A DNA stretch of 64,000 bases, taken from Forficula auricularia. Lineage: Eukaryota > Arthropoda > Insecta > Dermaptera > Forficulidae. Numbering within the stretch: position 1 is the first letter of the stretch; each line of letters begins with the position of its first letter. Location of the stretch: the NCBI GenBank assembly GCA_024734495.1, contig JALMQS010000070.1, positions 13,965,295 through 14,029,294 on the forward strand, in the 5' to 3' direction. Below the pieces are notes generated by a model. The model searched no databases. It saw nothing but the letters and a program-made list of their open reading frames with translations, and was not told where the DNA came from. Below are positions 22,445-34,075 of this stretch, piece after piece. The position numbers and the translations under genes were made by a program.

Positions 22445-22855
22445 ACTATTATCACAAAGAGAAACAAAGAGGTTGTCCTCTGCTTGATGCAAATAAACAT
22501 ATACACATATATATATCAAATATATCATCATCTCTAAAAAAATTGTTTAATGTTTAACTGGCTTGTCTGCTAAGTAAGAATAAACATTTTCATTATCCAC
22601 GCGATACTGACCCCATGAAAAATAATATTTATAATAAATAAAAAAAGACTGATGATGAAGGCCAAGCCTTCGAAACTATAATCTCAAACAAATAAATAAT
22701 ATATATATATATATATATATTTGATATATATTTGTGTATGTTTATTTGCATCAAGCAGAAGACAACCTCTTTGTTTCTCCTTATGATTCAACAACTCTGC
22801 TACTCTCAGCAAAATAAAAACTTTTCAATTTGATACGATTATCGCGATAAATTCT
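22445..22855. mobile_element. Ribozyme-bearing foldback (family B)
   Basis: Left arm (about 22455-22530) and right arm (about 22705-22800) are inverted: aaagaggttgtcctctgctt and aagcagaagacaacctcttt. The sequence between includes the hammerhead at 22649-22683 and an AT microsatellite. Related fragments are at 50281-50400, 54430-54535 and 55590-55690. Confidence 0.75.
22649..22683 (+). ncRNA. Hammerhead-like ribozyme
   Basis: CTGATGA, one extra T, perfect stem II GAAGGC/GCCTTC with CAA loop, GAAA, CTATAATC. All conserved core bases are present, with an AUC cleavage triplet instead of GUC. Confidence 0.65.
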
Positions 22856-25019
22856 TATAATTCTCTATAAAAATAACTCTATTCATATTTCATTGCATAA
22901 TCAAAGTTGTTTTTATTAAAGATATTAATAAATACTATTTTAGCTTTGTCTGTTTTTTTCTAAATCTCCCCTAACAAAATTCCTGTTTACTTATTTCATA
23001 CAAAGAGCCGCTATCTAAGGATTTGAAATGATATATGTTTAATTTAAAGTTAAATCAGCGGTGTCCCCTCGGAAATGGAACCCAACTACTAAATTCTCGT
23101 AAAAGGCTAAATCATTGAAAAATGAGCTTTTATGAAATTCAAGATACTTTATCGTTCCTTGCTATACCTATAATTTATTCGAATTTTATTACAGACGTAC
23201 AAAGAATTTTACCACGATTGGCTAAGTCCATTAAGTGAACTTTATTTATTTATTTATTTATGTTTTGTATTGAAAATTGAACCTCTCGCCCGGCCACCGA
23301 ATCTGGTACTTGTGTTTTTTTTCCCGAGGGGACTCCTTCAACATGTAATTGAACATATCTAATTTTTATCTTTAGATAATAATTTTTATGGATTTAGGTG
23401 TCGGTTCTAGGTGAAACATTATAAGTAACTTATGAGGAGAATTTTCTAGGTTAGGTTTCAGGTATTTTTTACAAATAGTGATATCTTAATAATTAAGATA
23501 TTAAAAAAAAAATTACTTAACAAACATTTTGTTTACATTATTAATTGTTTTTTTTTTTTAATTTTAAAATCCACTATAAGATTAGAAGAAATATTAATAT
23601 ATATTAAAATTAGATTACTTACATCCTAACTTAAATCAAATATAATAATTCAAATTTTTATCTAATTAATTCAACCAAATAAATAATTAAAATAAATATT
23701 TATATAATTCATTGAATATAGTAGATTCTACATCAAATGAATATACTCATCTTCTAGTCAGAAATACCTATATTTATTATAAATAAAAAATATTCAAGTT
23801 TATATAATTTCTTGACGTAATTACGTACTATTCCATTTAAATACCCAACTATTAAATTTTCCCTATTCCACTATTTTACTCAAATAACAATATTTTCATA
23901 ATTTACTTATTGGTGCTTGCTTCATCTTAACTATTAGAATATCTAGAGTTGCTCCAAAAATATGAGAATACTTAAAATAGGTATTTCATTTATTAATATT
24001 GAACAGAGATCTATTTCGCCATAATTAACTTCACCATCTATTCATATCAAATATAATTTCTTAACTATAAATATATCGTTTTTTCAGTGTAGCCCCGGAA
24101 TGTTTAAGTTTAAGGCCACTTTTTTTAAATATTTTGACCACATAATTATATAAATGTATAATAAAATTTATAATTTTCTATTAACAAATTTAAAAACTTA
24201 TTTTAAATCGTTTTTATTTTAAAATTATTGACTGTTTGGTTTATTTTACTGTTAAGTGTATTATTGTCCTTTTTTTAGCAGTTTTTATTATAGGTACATA
24301 CACATAAGTGTATCTCTACTATAACTTTCAGGTGTAACATTGGATTTGGTCAATATTTCTTAACAAAATTTAGAGCGATTACACTTAATACCTCCCACAT
24401 TAATTCACTGTTTTTTTGTACAAATTTTTGTAGTTTTTTTTTCATAACTTCTTAAAGATTTACGCGTATAGCCTACACTCCATCATTAAACTTTTAAACT
24501 TATGATTTTGTATCAATTCTAGTAATTATTTAATTGTTTTCAATTTCTTTTGGAATTTTAGTCTCGTGTTTAAAAAATAAATTTGACCTTGTTTTGTTAA
24601 ATTGAAAATGAAATAATTACAGTAACTAGTTGTTTATTTTATAATCTGTTCCAATTTATTTTATAAATCGTTCATGTGTATAAACAGAAATTATAAAAAA
24701 AAGTAGCGAATTTTATATTACTGTTCCTAATATAGAACCTCAACGAAGGAAAGCTTTGTGACAAAGGGCCGAAACTTGTCTCAAAGATAAACCTTTTTAA
24801 TGCAAACTTTTGGACCATATTTCAGCTCCTTAGTGTTTCGATTTTTTACGATTTACTGCATTTTTCACCCGGAAGTTCTGAAGTTAGAGAGTCTAAAATC
24901 CTATCAGTTCTTTTAATATTTTTTCCCCAAAGATTTTGCCATCATAACAAACTTGTGTATAAGATAAACGGGCAGAATAAAATATTCGTTCTAGTTATAA
25001 CAAATAAATTATTATAATT
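22856..25019. other. AT-rich, no gene recognised
   Basis: Long stretches of A/T, a TTTA microsatellite at about 23241-23263 and small repeat scraps (ggttctaggtgaaac near 23404, shared with other PLE edges). No coding exon seen. Confidence 0.5.
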
Positions 25020-25022
25020 GTA

Positions 25023-25860
25023 TTTTACTTTACCATACAGGGTATGGTCAAGTATTGTAATCATGCATGAAAAAAGTGTTTTTTTTTGCTTATTTTTTTC
25101 GAAATATCTCAAAAACGGCTGAAACTATTTTTATTAAAAAAATTGGGCAAAACCATGGAGTTTCGGTCTACAAAAAAGCCCTAATAAATGAACATCGAAA
25201 AAATTATATTTTTCGAGATAATAATTGTTTTGTCAAAATGCCTGTTAGTACTGTTAGTCTGTGCGTTACCAATTTTTTGTGTACGAGCAAGCTCAAAAAC
25301 AAGTGTGAATATCAAAACCAAATTTCACATGTAGTTTTGGTGCATTGATTTTTCGTTTATTGGGCCACGCAGGTTGGGGCCTCCACTAACAAGAAATATT
25401 TACATAGTCGGGTGAATTTAATTACAGGAGTATTTACATAATTATAGGAATATTAACATAATATATTTACAAAAAAAAATTTCTTTTTTCTTTTTTTCTT
25501 TTTATATACAATTTCTAGCGCATGGCGATTTCCCTATAAGTTCTCCTGTTGAAGCTGTAAAAATTCATTAATGAACCCCTCATCGCCCTGAAGGTCATAT
25601 CGTATAAAGTTCTCTGAGAAATTCCCAGGACGACAAGGGGAGGCACCGCTTTATGCCACCACACTCCCTTCCACGAGAGTGTGATGGCTTAAGAGCTGAT
25701 TAGATTTTGGTGCATATCGACCCAAAAGGGGGGTGGAGGGGGGCGGGGTTAAAAATTAAAAATCTAGGTCATTTGAGCAAGCTCAACTAAATTTTGTATA
25801 CATAATCAGTGGGACCCCAGAAGACTAAAAATGCAAAAACTAACCCCCCTCTACTGATTA
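25023..25860 (+). repeat. Interspersed repeat family R-A, interrupted
   Basis: Starts tactttaccatacagggta and runs to about 25345, then resumes at 25688 (taagagctgattagattttg). The uninterrupted counterpart is 31610-32295 in the opposite orientation. The internal block atctcaaaaacggctgaaac is typical of Helitron-like non-autonomous repeats, but the ends are not diagnostic. Confidence 0.7.
25346..25687. mobile_element. Unclassified insertion in family R-A
   Basis: About 340 bp absent from the counterpart at 31980-32010. It contains a CT-rich run at 25480-25505 and a less AT-rich part (25540-25690). Class unknown. Confidence 0.5.
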
Positions 25861-26520
25861 TAAATAATTTTATTAAATATTAAATATAAGAGAGGGGCCA
25901 GGGTGTAGTGGATGGTCACGTCAGAACGTGTCAGTTTATTTTATTTTGTTTTTAAAAAGCCTTCGTAATAATAATATTCTTGAGAGGATTGATCATCTCC
26001 CACTAAACACGCCTTGCGAGTATCATAATACAATAATAAAGCTGGTTGAGAAGATGTAGGTAGTATCGAAGAGGAGAGGGCCAATCCAAATAGGTAGATG
26101 CTATTAAGAGTTTGGAGGTGTGGTTGGTTTCTCTACACTCTGTCTGATTTTTACGGCTCGCTGGCCTTAAAGGTTTAAAAGGAGTGAACGCCCAGTAAAT
26201 GAAATGCAAAAATGATGTCTCGACTCATTCTTTTTCCTACAAGATTAAAAAGAAAAATAGTGGGAGTTTCTGAATAGGAAAAAAAATAAAAACAAGATTC
26301 TTTTAATAAGAACATATTTTTTTCTTCTGGAAAAAGATTTCCCTTATAGGTATATTAAAAATATATAAAAATTAATATAACACATTTAATACAAATTAAA
26401 TATCAATGACAATTATAAATTGATTTATTAATATAAATACTATAAATAATTATTATTATCATTTCCGCCCATAATGTGTATTAATTTGAAAGTTTATAAT
26501 AGTATAAATAAAAAAATAAA
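25861..26520. other. Apparently single-copy, no gene recognised
   Basis: 25980-26220 is of mixed composition and not matched elsewhere in the window. No splice-bordered coding segment was convincing. Confidence 0.4.
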
Positions 26521-26522
26521 AA

Positions 26523-26935
26523 CAGGACACGTTTTTTGAGTGACTTTTTTATTTATCAGCCAACGTTTCGTCGACTTTGCCGACTTCTTCAGGGCTTCAA
26601 ATAGTCACGCCACACATTCGTCTAAATTTTCTTGTTATCCTGCTTTACCACTGAACAATTTTTCTTTCTTTTATAAAGAAATCTCAAATTTAAATAACAC
26701 TAAAATTATACTATCTTGCATTTTTCTACTTTATTAAAAATATATGTCTAATGGAAAGAAAAATTGTTTTTGTGAATGTGCCAAATATTTTTTGAAATTT
26801 GTGTTCTGATGGTCTTCAATGGTAACGAAGATAACAAGAAAAATTAGACGAAGCCCTGAACAAGTCGGCAAAGTCGACGAAACGTTGGCTGATAAATAAA
26901 AAAGTCACACAAAAAACTTGTCCTTATTTTCCTAT
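26523..26935. mobile_element. Foldback element, PLE-like
   Basis: Inverted ends: ggacacgttttttgagtgac at 26524 and gtcacacaaaaaacttgtcc at 26903; then tttatcagccaacgtttcgt / acgaaacgttggctgataaa. GACTTCTTCAG on one side and the matching CTGAACAAGTC on the other are the PLE-type core motif, degenerate here. Confidence 0.75.
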
Positions 26936-26984
26936 TATAAACTATAAATAATACGATTGAAGTAGTTTTTGGAGACGGATTGGC

Positions 26985-27335
26985 AAGGGAGTTTGATTTT
27001 GATGAAGCAGTCCAAGGTTAAAAAAAGAGAGATAATTATATCTATCTTTTTTATTCAAACGTTCAGACGATTCGGAGGTTTATTCCCACCTTCTTCAGGG
27101 TTTTGAAAGGTCCGTAAAAGAAATACAATTACATTCCCCTCTGTCTCCTCTCTCAGTGGAAGTAACAATATTATACAGTTTTTCATTCTCAGCAGAAACT
27201 GTATAATATTCTTACTGCCACTGAGAGAGAAGACAGAAGGGAATGTCACATTGTATTTCCTTCATTGACCTTTCAAACCCCTGAAGAATGAAGGAATTAA
27301 CCTACGAAACGTCTGAATAAAATAGATAGATATAA
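26985..27335. mobile_element. Foldback element, PLE-like
   Basis: Arms pair from atatctatcttttttattcaaacg at about 27038 to the complement at about 27312-27335, and inward to aactgtataatatt on both sides of a short loop near 27185. Carries gaaacgtctgaataaaata. Confidence 0.75.
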
Positions 27336-27379
27336 TTATCATTATCTATCTATAAATATAAAATTAAGGTTTTATCTGT

Positions 27380-28075
27380 ACATTGCTACCAAATTTTGGT
27401 TGCACACATTTCAAGTAAAGATACGAACAAAAACACCCTCAACAAAATTCCTGTCTGTCTGTCTGTTTGTGTGGTTTCCGCTAAAAGTTGCTCACCATTC
27501 ACTAAAACGGCTAAAGGGATTATTATGAAATTTCATATTTGGATCAGATGTCTTCTAATTTACGTTTATAGCTATATAACGTTTTGATATTTTGACCCCA
27601 AAAGGGGGTTTGGGGGGCGCACTAATGGAAATGATCAAATAACTCCTAAACTATTAACTCTACGGCAAATTTTATAATAAGCAAAGTTGTAGGGGATGAG
27701 ATTGCTGACTACTTTTTGGGGGCGTGTACTATATATTTGTATTTTTTTTTAATTTGGTTACCGTGCATCGCTCGGTGGCTCCAGCTACTACTCTTATTAA
27801 ACAAGCAAAAATTGTATATTTATATATTTGTATGTTTTTTTTATTTTGAAACGGCTCTACCGATTTTGATGAAATTGGGGTTCGGGGTGGGAGTCCAGGA
27901 GGCATAGCGGGGGTGCGGTGTGCGGGGGGTGTTCAGGGGGCGTAGGGGAGGTGGTATGGGGGTCCAGTGACGGGGTTGTTTTTATCAGAATTTTAAATTA
28001 AAAATAATATTAATATATAACTTTTAACTGAAGCAAAAAGTTGTTGAGCATCGCTCGGTGGCTCCAGGTACTATA
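27380..28075 (+). mobile_element. Two Helitron-like copies head to tail
   Basis: At 27766-27785 the 3' hairpin end (CATCGCTCGGTGGCTCCAG) is joined with no spacer to a 5' end (CTACTCTTATTAAAC, 27786-27800) of the next copy, which closes with GAGCATCGCTCGGTGGCTCCAGGTAC at 28046-28071. Internal sequence has the aaacggctctaccgattttgatgaaat block. Non-coding. The start of the first copy is approximate. Confidence 0.6.
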
Positions 28076-28820
28076 ATAATTAACTTTATATTGCCAAAAA
28101 TTCTACAAGCAAGCAAACCACGTAAGGATCCGTTTTATATTTGTACCTTCATAAGTTGAATAAAATCTTATTCATTGGTCAGTATATTTTTATAAATTTT
28201 ATCAACTCTTTGCTTTTATGCTCCTCTTATTAATATTTCCCAATTATAAGAATTTATTTGTTTTCTTAGGTATTCGAATCTATTTTATACGTCGTCCGCA
28301 ACCATTCAATTTTTTCGATTTTTTCTCGAGAATTTTTTTCTTTAAATCTTTCTTATCGAGCCTTGGTCAATTCTTATTCTTTAATGTTCTATCAAAACAA
28401 GGGTATTTATTCCCTCTTTATTCTTTCTCTTTCCTTACATAAAACCAGACCTCTTCCTCTTCGTCTAGTTAGGGTGGAAAGTTCTGCTTCAAACCCCCTA
28501 AGCACTGACAAATTTAAAGGGGAAGCCTCCGTCTAAGAATGAAAAAGGAAAAAGCTATTAAAGAAGAAAAAATAAGATACTCATCTGTATTGATCTACTT
28601 AGCTAACTAGTTTTTCATTGGATCCTTACAGGAATTGGTGGAATATGTGATTGATAACTGATAACTTTTTCAAGACTGCAAATTTTGATTTATTATTTTT
28701 ATATTTTATTTTTATCTTTAAACATAATTTTTCGTTGGTCAGTAATTTTGATATGGATTTATATATAAAAGTCTTTTATAAAAAACAAAATATTTTAAAT
28801 ATTTATTATACCTACTATTA
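28076..28820. other. No gene recognised
   Basis: AT-rich with a mixed-composition part at 28440-28540. No splice-bordered coding exon or known repeat. Confidence 0.4.
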
Positions 28821-28825
28821 AAGGA

Positions 28826-29110
28826 GACAATAAAAGATTGTGCTTCTGCTGGACAAATACATTTTTTAATTTATTTATAACGAGACTATAGTTTCGATGG
28901 CTTTGCCCCATTCATCTCTCACACATCAATTCCTGTGAATCAATTGTAATAGACTGATGAAGAGGGCAAAGCCCTCAAAACTATATTCTCGTTATAAATA
29001 AATTAAAAAATGTATTTTTCCAGCAGAAGATACACTCTTTTATTGACTCCTTTAATTGATAAAAATTCTGTTACTCTGGGCAAAAAAAACTTTCAATTTA
29101 ATTTATTATA
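28826..29110. mobile_element. Ribozyme-bearing foldback with two opposed cores
   Basis: Family A arms (gcttctgctgg / ccagcagaag). A minus-strand core lies at 28883-28918 (GAGATGA instead of CTGATGA) and a plus-strand core at 28954-28990 (AAAA instead of GAAA, TTC instead of GTC). Both are probably inactive. Confidence 0.75.
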
Positions 29111-29114
29111 GATA

Positions 29115-29575
29115 CAAAAGAGATATCTTCAAATCTATATAATAAAAATGAATTTCTTTTTCTTTGTAAGCGCAGATCTCTCAAATGCCTGGACCGATTT
29201 GGCTAATTTTTTTTTAAATGTTCGTAATAGTCCATTTCAGGTTAATAAGTAAAAAAAAATCGGAAAAGTTGCCCGGAAAATTGGAAAATTCACGAAAAAC
29301 TAAAACCAAATCTGTATAGCCAACATAGCTTGCCAAACAATAAAATAACTAAACTAGCAAACTAAATATTTGTTGGCGGCACTGTATGTCAGATTTTTGA
29401 ATGTCATTCATTCTTAATAGCATAGATAATAGAGTTCTACCCACATTATCGTTGAAGAAGAATTTAATAATGCAACAAAGATTTAAAAAACTATCTATTT
29501 TTTTAAAGTACATTTAAAAACAAAAATTAAAAAATAAACTGCAACGGATCGTTGCTAAACTTTATCCAATGTACT
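29115..29575 (+). mobile_element. Helitron-like non-autonomous copy (tentative)
   Basis: Begins in the style tctatataataaaaatgaat and has the atgcctggaccgatttggct block common in insect Helitron-like repeats. It may end at the hairpin GCAACGGATCGTTGC (29546-29560), and the 36 bp around that hairpin recurs at about 29738-29772. Confidence 0.4.
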
Positions 29576-29853
29576 ATCTTATTCTAAAATAAAGTACTTT
29601 AAAATATAATTTTACAAAAAACTATATATGACCTTTTTTGTGGTCCTCAAGGTACTTAATTACAATGAATTTTAAATCCCACAAATATTAATTTGACAAT
29701 TTAATTGATGAACTCAAAAATTGTTATTTAATTAAATAAACTGCAACGGATCGTTGCTAAACTTTATCCAAATTCATTTGAAATATTAATATGTTTATTC
29801 CTTTATTATTAATCAGATATCACTTGCAATTTGCAGTTCATGTTGACTTTATT

Positions 29854-30210
29854 TCAAAAATAATGATCGATTCTCATTTAACAGTCGAGGAATAACCATT
29901 CTACATTCGATTTTTGACGTTTCGGTTTTTATTGGTAGCCATTGGTGAAGACATGGAGGAATCGACTTAAAATCAAAAATAGCAATCGATTCTTATCTAA
30001 TACTTGAGGAATAACAATTCTACATTAGATTTTTGACCCTTCGATTATTATTGTTAACCATTGCTGAAGACATGGAGGAATCGACTTAAAATCAAAAATA
30101 ACGATCGATTCTTATCTAATACTAGAGGAATAACCTTATTGCATTCCATTTTTGATGTTTTGACTATTAATGGCAAGCTCTACTGAAAACGTGGAAGAAT
30201 CGACTTAAAA
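29854..30210 (+). repeat. Tandem repeat, 3 x 119 bp
   Basis: The marker tcaaaaata recurs at 29854, 29973 and 30092, and the next boundary is 30211, a constant 119-bp period. Each unit has a cgattc-tat/cat-taa start, a gaggaataac block and a gaagacatggaggaatcgac block. Copies differ by scattered substitutions. Confidence 0.9.
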
Positions 30211-30429
30211 TCAATAAGACTAAATTCTTTTATGATAAACAACTCAAGCTTGAGAATAAGAGAATTTTTTATAAATAGAGATTTTTAATACATTTTAAAT
30301 ATTTGTTTCATCTTATTTGTTATGAGTGTATATTACAGTTAAATAGAATCTCAAATTATATCTATTTTTAAGGCTTTATAATAAAACAATTATATTTATT
30401 CTCTGTTACTAATAAAACATCAATAAAGC
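30211..30429. other. AT-rich spacer
   Basis: Nothing recognised. Confidence 0.5.
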
Positions 30430-30496
30430 AGCCACGTGGGGGTCCAGGGGCGACGCCCCCTGGCTATAAGAGCCCGCCGAAGGCGGGCCTTGAAGC
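30430..30496. repeat. Pair of GC-rich hairpins
   Basis: Two stem-loops in otherwise AT-rich DNA: CCAGGGGC-GAC-GCCCCCTGG (about 30443-30461) and GCCCGCC-GAA-GGCGGGC (30471-30487). Compositionally foreign to the surroundings. Confidence 0.6.
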
Positions 30497-31450
30497 TAGT
30501 ATACAATAAAAATATTAACATATTTGTTAAATGGATATTGATGAGGCAGTCCAAAAAAGAAGAAGGTAATTTACACTATCTTTTTATTCATAAAACCGAC
30601 ATTTCGGAGGCTATTCCCTCCTCCTTCAACATATTTGTATTTATATTTTAATCATTTACAACTTTATTTATATATACATATATAAAAAATTTTGCCATTG
30701 AAAAAGAGAGAAATTCTCCCGAAACGTTTGGTTGAAAATAAACATGTTCTAGATTGTTTTGTAAAAGATTCGTATTTTGTTAAATATATAATTAAATAAA
30801 GTAGGTAATTGGAATCTTGTTTCCTTGCAAAAGTTGCAAGTTAAAATTTTTATATACTACAACAAATTTCTGTGATTTAAAAAAAAAATGTTTTTTAAAA
30901 AATATCACTGCGTGTGTTTGTGTGTGTGCGTATCTACTTTTCCGACAAGACCGCTTAAAATTAGGGATTTTAAAAACATATTAAGAAAATGGTGAGGGAA
31001 CTTTAAAATTAATTTTGGAATAGGTACTTTATTTAAATACAGTTTTAGTTTTTTCAAAAATTCTCAAAAATAGTTCTAACGAGTTTGATAAGCAAAGAGC
31101 TATCTAAGAAAAGCTACTGAAGTCGTAAAAATATTTTTTTCGGCCATATTAATGATATTAGATTATTGTATAAAGAATAAAATGTCCAGAATGTATTATT
31201 TATTGGACATTCGTCCCATATTGAGGACTAGGTGCTTAAATAATATTATACAATTTTTTTCATAATGAGTGTTAAATAATAGTTAACTTCAATTGTTTTA
31301 AAATTGTATGTAAATTATTAGATAAAAATTGCAGAGGTGTATTAACAGTTAAAAGATTGAATGGCCTTGTGAGTAAAGTAAGGAAGGCTAAGCCTATAAT
31401 TTAGTGAATGAGTTAAGTGAGAAGTGAATGAGTATTGGAGCATAAATAGA
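30497..31450. other. PLE scrap, otherwise nothing recognised
   Basis: 30530-30640 (gatgaggcagtccaaaaaag ... ccgacatttcggaggctatt) resembles the left arm of 26985-27335. The rest is AT-rich and unassigned. Confidence 0.4.
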
Positions 31451-31454
31451 AATT

Positions 31455-31545
31455 TTTTAATATAAACTGGTCGTCTTCTGACTGAGCTGATATTGCCCTA
31501 AAGGGGTAACTCAGGGCCGTCGAGACCGGACCTCGGGTTGATTTC
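31455..31545 (+). repeat. tRNA-like repeat
   Basis: Starts actggtcgtcttctgactga, followed by GAGCTGATATTGCCC and a B-box-like TCGGGTTGATTTCCCC. A related sequence is on the minus strand at 48745-48825. Probably a diverged tRNA-derived SINE head. Confidence 0.4.
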
Positions 31546-31609
31546 CCCATATTAATAATTATTGAAATATATTTCTTTTTTTAAACCCTAAACCTAAATA
31601 AATTGACAC

Positions 31610-32295
31610 GTTATGATATGGCCACTTGACTTTACCATACACTTCTGATTGTACAAGGGCCTAGATTTTCATTTTTTGACCCCCGCCCCTTCCCCATTTT
31701 GGGCGGTTTGTTTTTGGATTCTTTGTGTTCTGGGGCACACTGATTATGTATACAAAATTTGGTTGAGTTTGCACAATTGGCCTAGATTTTTATTTCGTAA
31801 CCCCCTCCCCTAATTTTGGCGCCAGAAAAAAATATTTTCGTTATTATAGGTTCTTTTTATAGTATATTTCATTTTTCTTGTTTTTTTGGTTTTAAAATAT
31901 TATAATTTTAAATTTAACCCCCCCCCCTCCCCTTAATTTTGGGTCGATATGCACCAAAATCTAATCAGCTCTTAATCTCAATGCACCAAAACTACGTGTG
32001 AAATTTGGTTTTGATATTCACACTAGTATTTGAGTTAGCTCGTCCACAAAAATTTGGTAACGCACAGACTAACAGACATTTTGACAAAACAATTATTATC
32101 TCGAAAAATATAATTTTGTCGATGTTTATTTAAAAGAGCTTTTTGTAGAGCGAAATACCATAGTATCGCCCAATTTTTTTAATCAAAATAGTTTCAGCCG
32201 TTTTTGAGATATTTCGATAAAAGGAAGCAAAAAACTACTTTTTTCATACACGATTATAATACTTGACCATACCCTGTATGGTAAAGTAAAAAGAT
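31610..32295 (-). repeat. Interspersed repeat family R-A, fuller copy
   Basis: Reverse-complement counterpart of 25023-25860 without the insertion. Contains long C-runs (31919-31928) and the gtttcagccgtttttgagat block. Shorter copies: 40850-41090, 41455-41640, 49600-49850. Reading frames within it are chance. Confidence 0.75.
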
Positions 32296-32744
32296 ATATA
32301 AATTGTATATTAGTATATGAATGCTGTTATGTTTAAACTTGATTTTTTTTTCAACGATAAGGTTGATATATTTTATCAAGAAATTTTTAAAATATATTAT
32401 ATTAATATATAAAAATCTCTTCTATCAATTAAAATTAAAATTTTGAAAATTAATATATTTTAAAGCTTGATGCCGAAAGGTGTGTGAATGACCTAAAAGA
32501 TCTTACTAAATTTTATATTTTCACCATGGCTATACTCTATTTTCCAGATGAATAAAATTCGACTATAAAATTCCATCGGGAAAAAGCTTATAATTAAAAT
32601 TTAAAGAAAAAGTGAAAATTTTAAATCTATGTATCCTTTTTGGAAATTTAACTCCAAATAACAAATTGATTTTTTTTATTTTCTCCATTTTATAACCAGA
32701 AGGACCCAAAATCTGAGCAATTTTTCTTTTTAAAAATACAAATA
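32296..32744. other. AT-rich, nothing recognised
   Basis: No repeat or coding signal found. Confidence 0.5.
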
Positions 32745-33590
32745 TTGTTTTTTTTTATGATAATGATGAGAGAAGGAGTTACACCAAAAAGGTGCAACCC
32801 CTAAAGGCCTGGGTTGGCCCCTACATCGTGAAAAGAAGAAGAAATAATTTTATGGGTTGGGTGGGGTCGAAGGTATCTGTGGATACGGGTCTTAAATAGC
32901 TGAAGGTTATAAGTCGCGGGAAAGATGGTGGTAGGGAGCGAGTTCCAGTCTCTGGAGGTCATAGGGATAAAAGAGTTGGCGAAAGCGCTTGTTCGACTTT
33001 TATCCAATTTGACAGCGAAGGGGTGCTGAGCGTTAGAAAACCGCGTGTTTCTCGTAAAGAGGGCATTAGGGGGGATAATTGATTTCAGCTCGACTGAACA
33101 GACACCGTGATAGTATCTGTAGTACAGGGAAAGGGTAGAAACGGTTCTTCGGTGAGCCAGGGAGTCGAGTGAGTTGGTTAGAGCCGGGTCTCCTATTAGT
33201 TTAATTGCTCGCTTCTGAATTGCATCCAGTGTAGCAAGAGAATGCTTGGAGGCACCCCTCCACAGATGAGAGCCATATTCGAGACAGGGACGAATTTGAG
33301 CCTTTTATACAGTATAAGAAGTTGACTGGGAGTATAAAGAGGTTTTAAATAGGAGACCAAGCTTGCGCGCTGCAGCTTTAGCAGTGGTTGAGATATGGTC
33401 ATTCCATGAAAGGTCAGACCCTAGAGTTATGCCTAGCATTGAAATTTTATCGCTGAATTCTAGTGAGTTTGAGTCGAATGATATGTTTGGGAGGTTTCTG
33501 TCGACTCGCCTAGAAATAAGGCAACACTGAGTTTTCCCTGCATTGAAGTTAACTAAGTTTTGGGATCCCCAGTTTTTTTGTGCCACCTGA
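32745..33590 (-). pseudogene. CR1-group LINE 3' part, frameshifted
   Basis: Minus-strand reverse-transcriptase C-terminal region in three frames. 33586-33305: VNFNAGKTQCCLISRR, then SMLGITLGSDLSWNDHI. 33402-33196: the Y-x8-L-x-L-YK and CGGVPPSILLLHWMQFRSEQ part. 33007-32801: the conserved FANSFIPMTSRDWNSLP and FKTRIHRYL tail. These match the region after the catalytic box in CR1/Daphne-type LINEs; the catalytic box itself is missing, so the copy is 5'-truncated near 33595. The 3' end lies toward 32745 next to a T-run. Confidence 0.85.
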
Positions 33591-34071
33591 ACGAACTTTC
33601 TATGATTTTTCGTTGTCGATTTAAATTATGGGTATAGGAATTCAGACAAACAGAATTTTCTCCAGACATCTCTAAGCACGATTATGCAAAAAAAAGTTTG
33701 AAAACTTTTGAGAGATCAATCAATATTCCTGTCGCTGGGCTATTGAAGACGTAAATAAAATATTAAAACTAGTGAAGGATGATATAATCGTTCTTTCCTA
33801 GTATTAGCCGCAAGTGAGAGCAGCGTGTATCTTTCTGGAATTGATTGGGAAAGCATACTAAAAACTGTGGCTTTACTCAGAGCTGCCGAGAGGGGGGCTT
33901 AAAGGGAGCAGTGTCCCCCAAATATAGTGATTAACTTCAAATTTAATGATTACATTTTAATGAGAAATAGAGAATTTTAAGAAAATTGTTTTAACTTATC
34001 AGTAGTGTTTGTGGATAAAAATGCTTATTACATATTTTTAGCTTTACTTATATCTATCAATGTGACTATTG
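33591..34071. other. No gene recognised
   Basis: 33580-33700 resembles part of 40640-40740 (gaacgaactttcta, gaattcagacaaacagaat). The rest is unassigned. Confidence 0.4.
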
Positions 34072-34075
34072 TTCT

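Noticed and set aside
31919..31928. C-run as a gene feature
   Set aside because: Part of repeat family R-A; the matching region in the other copy has a G-rich run.
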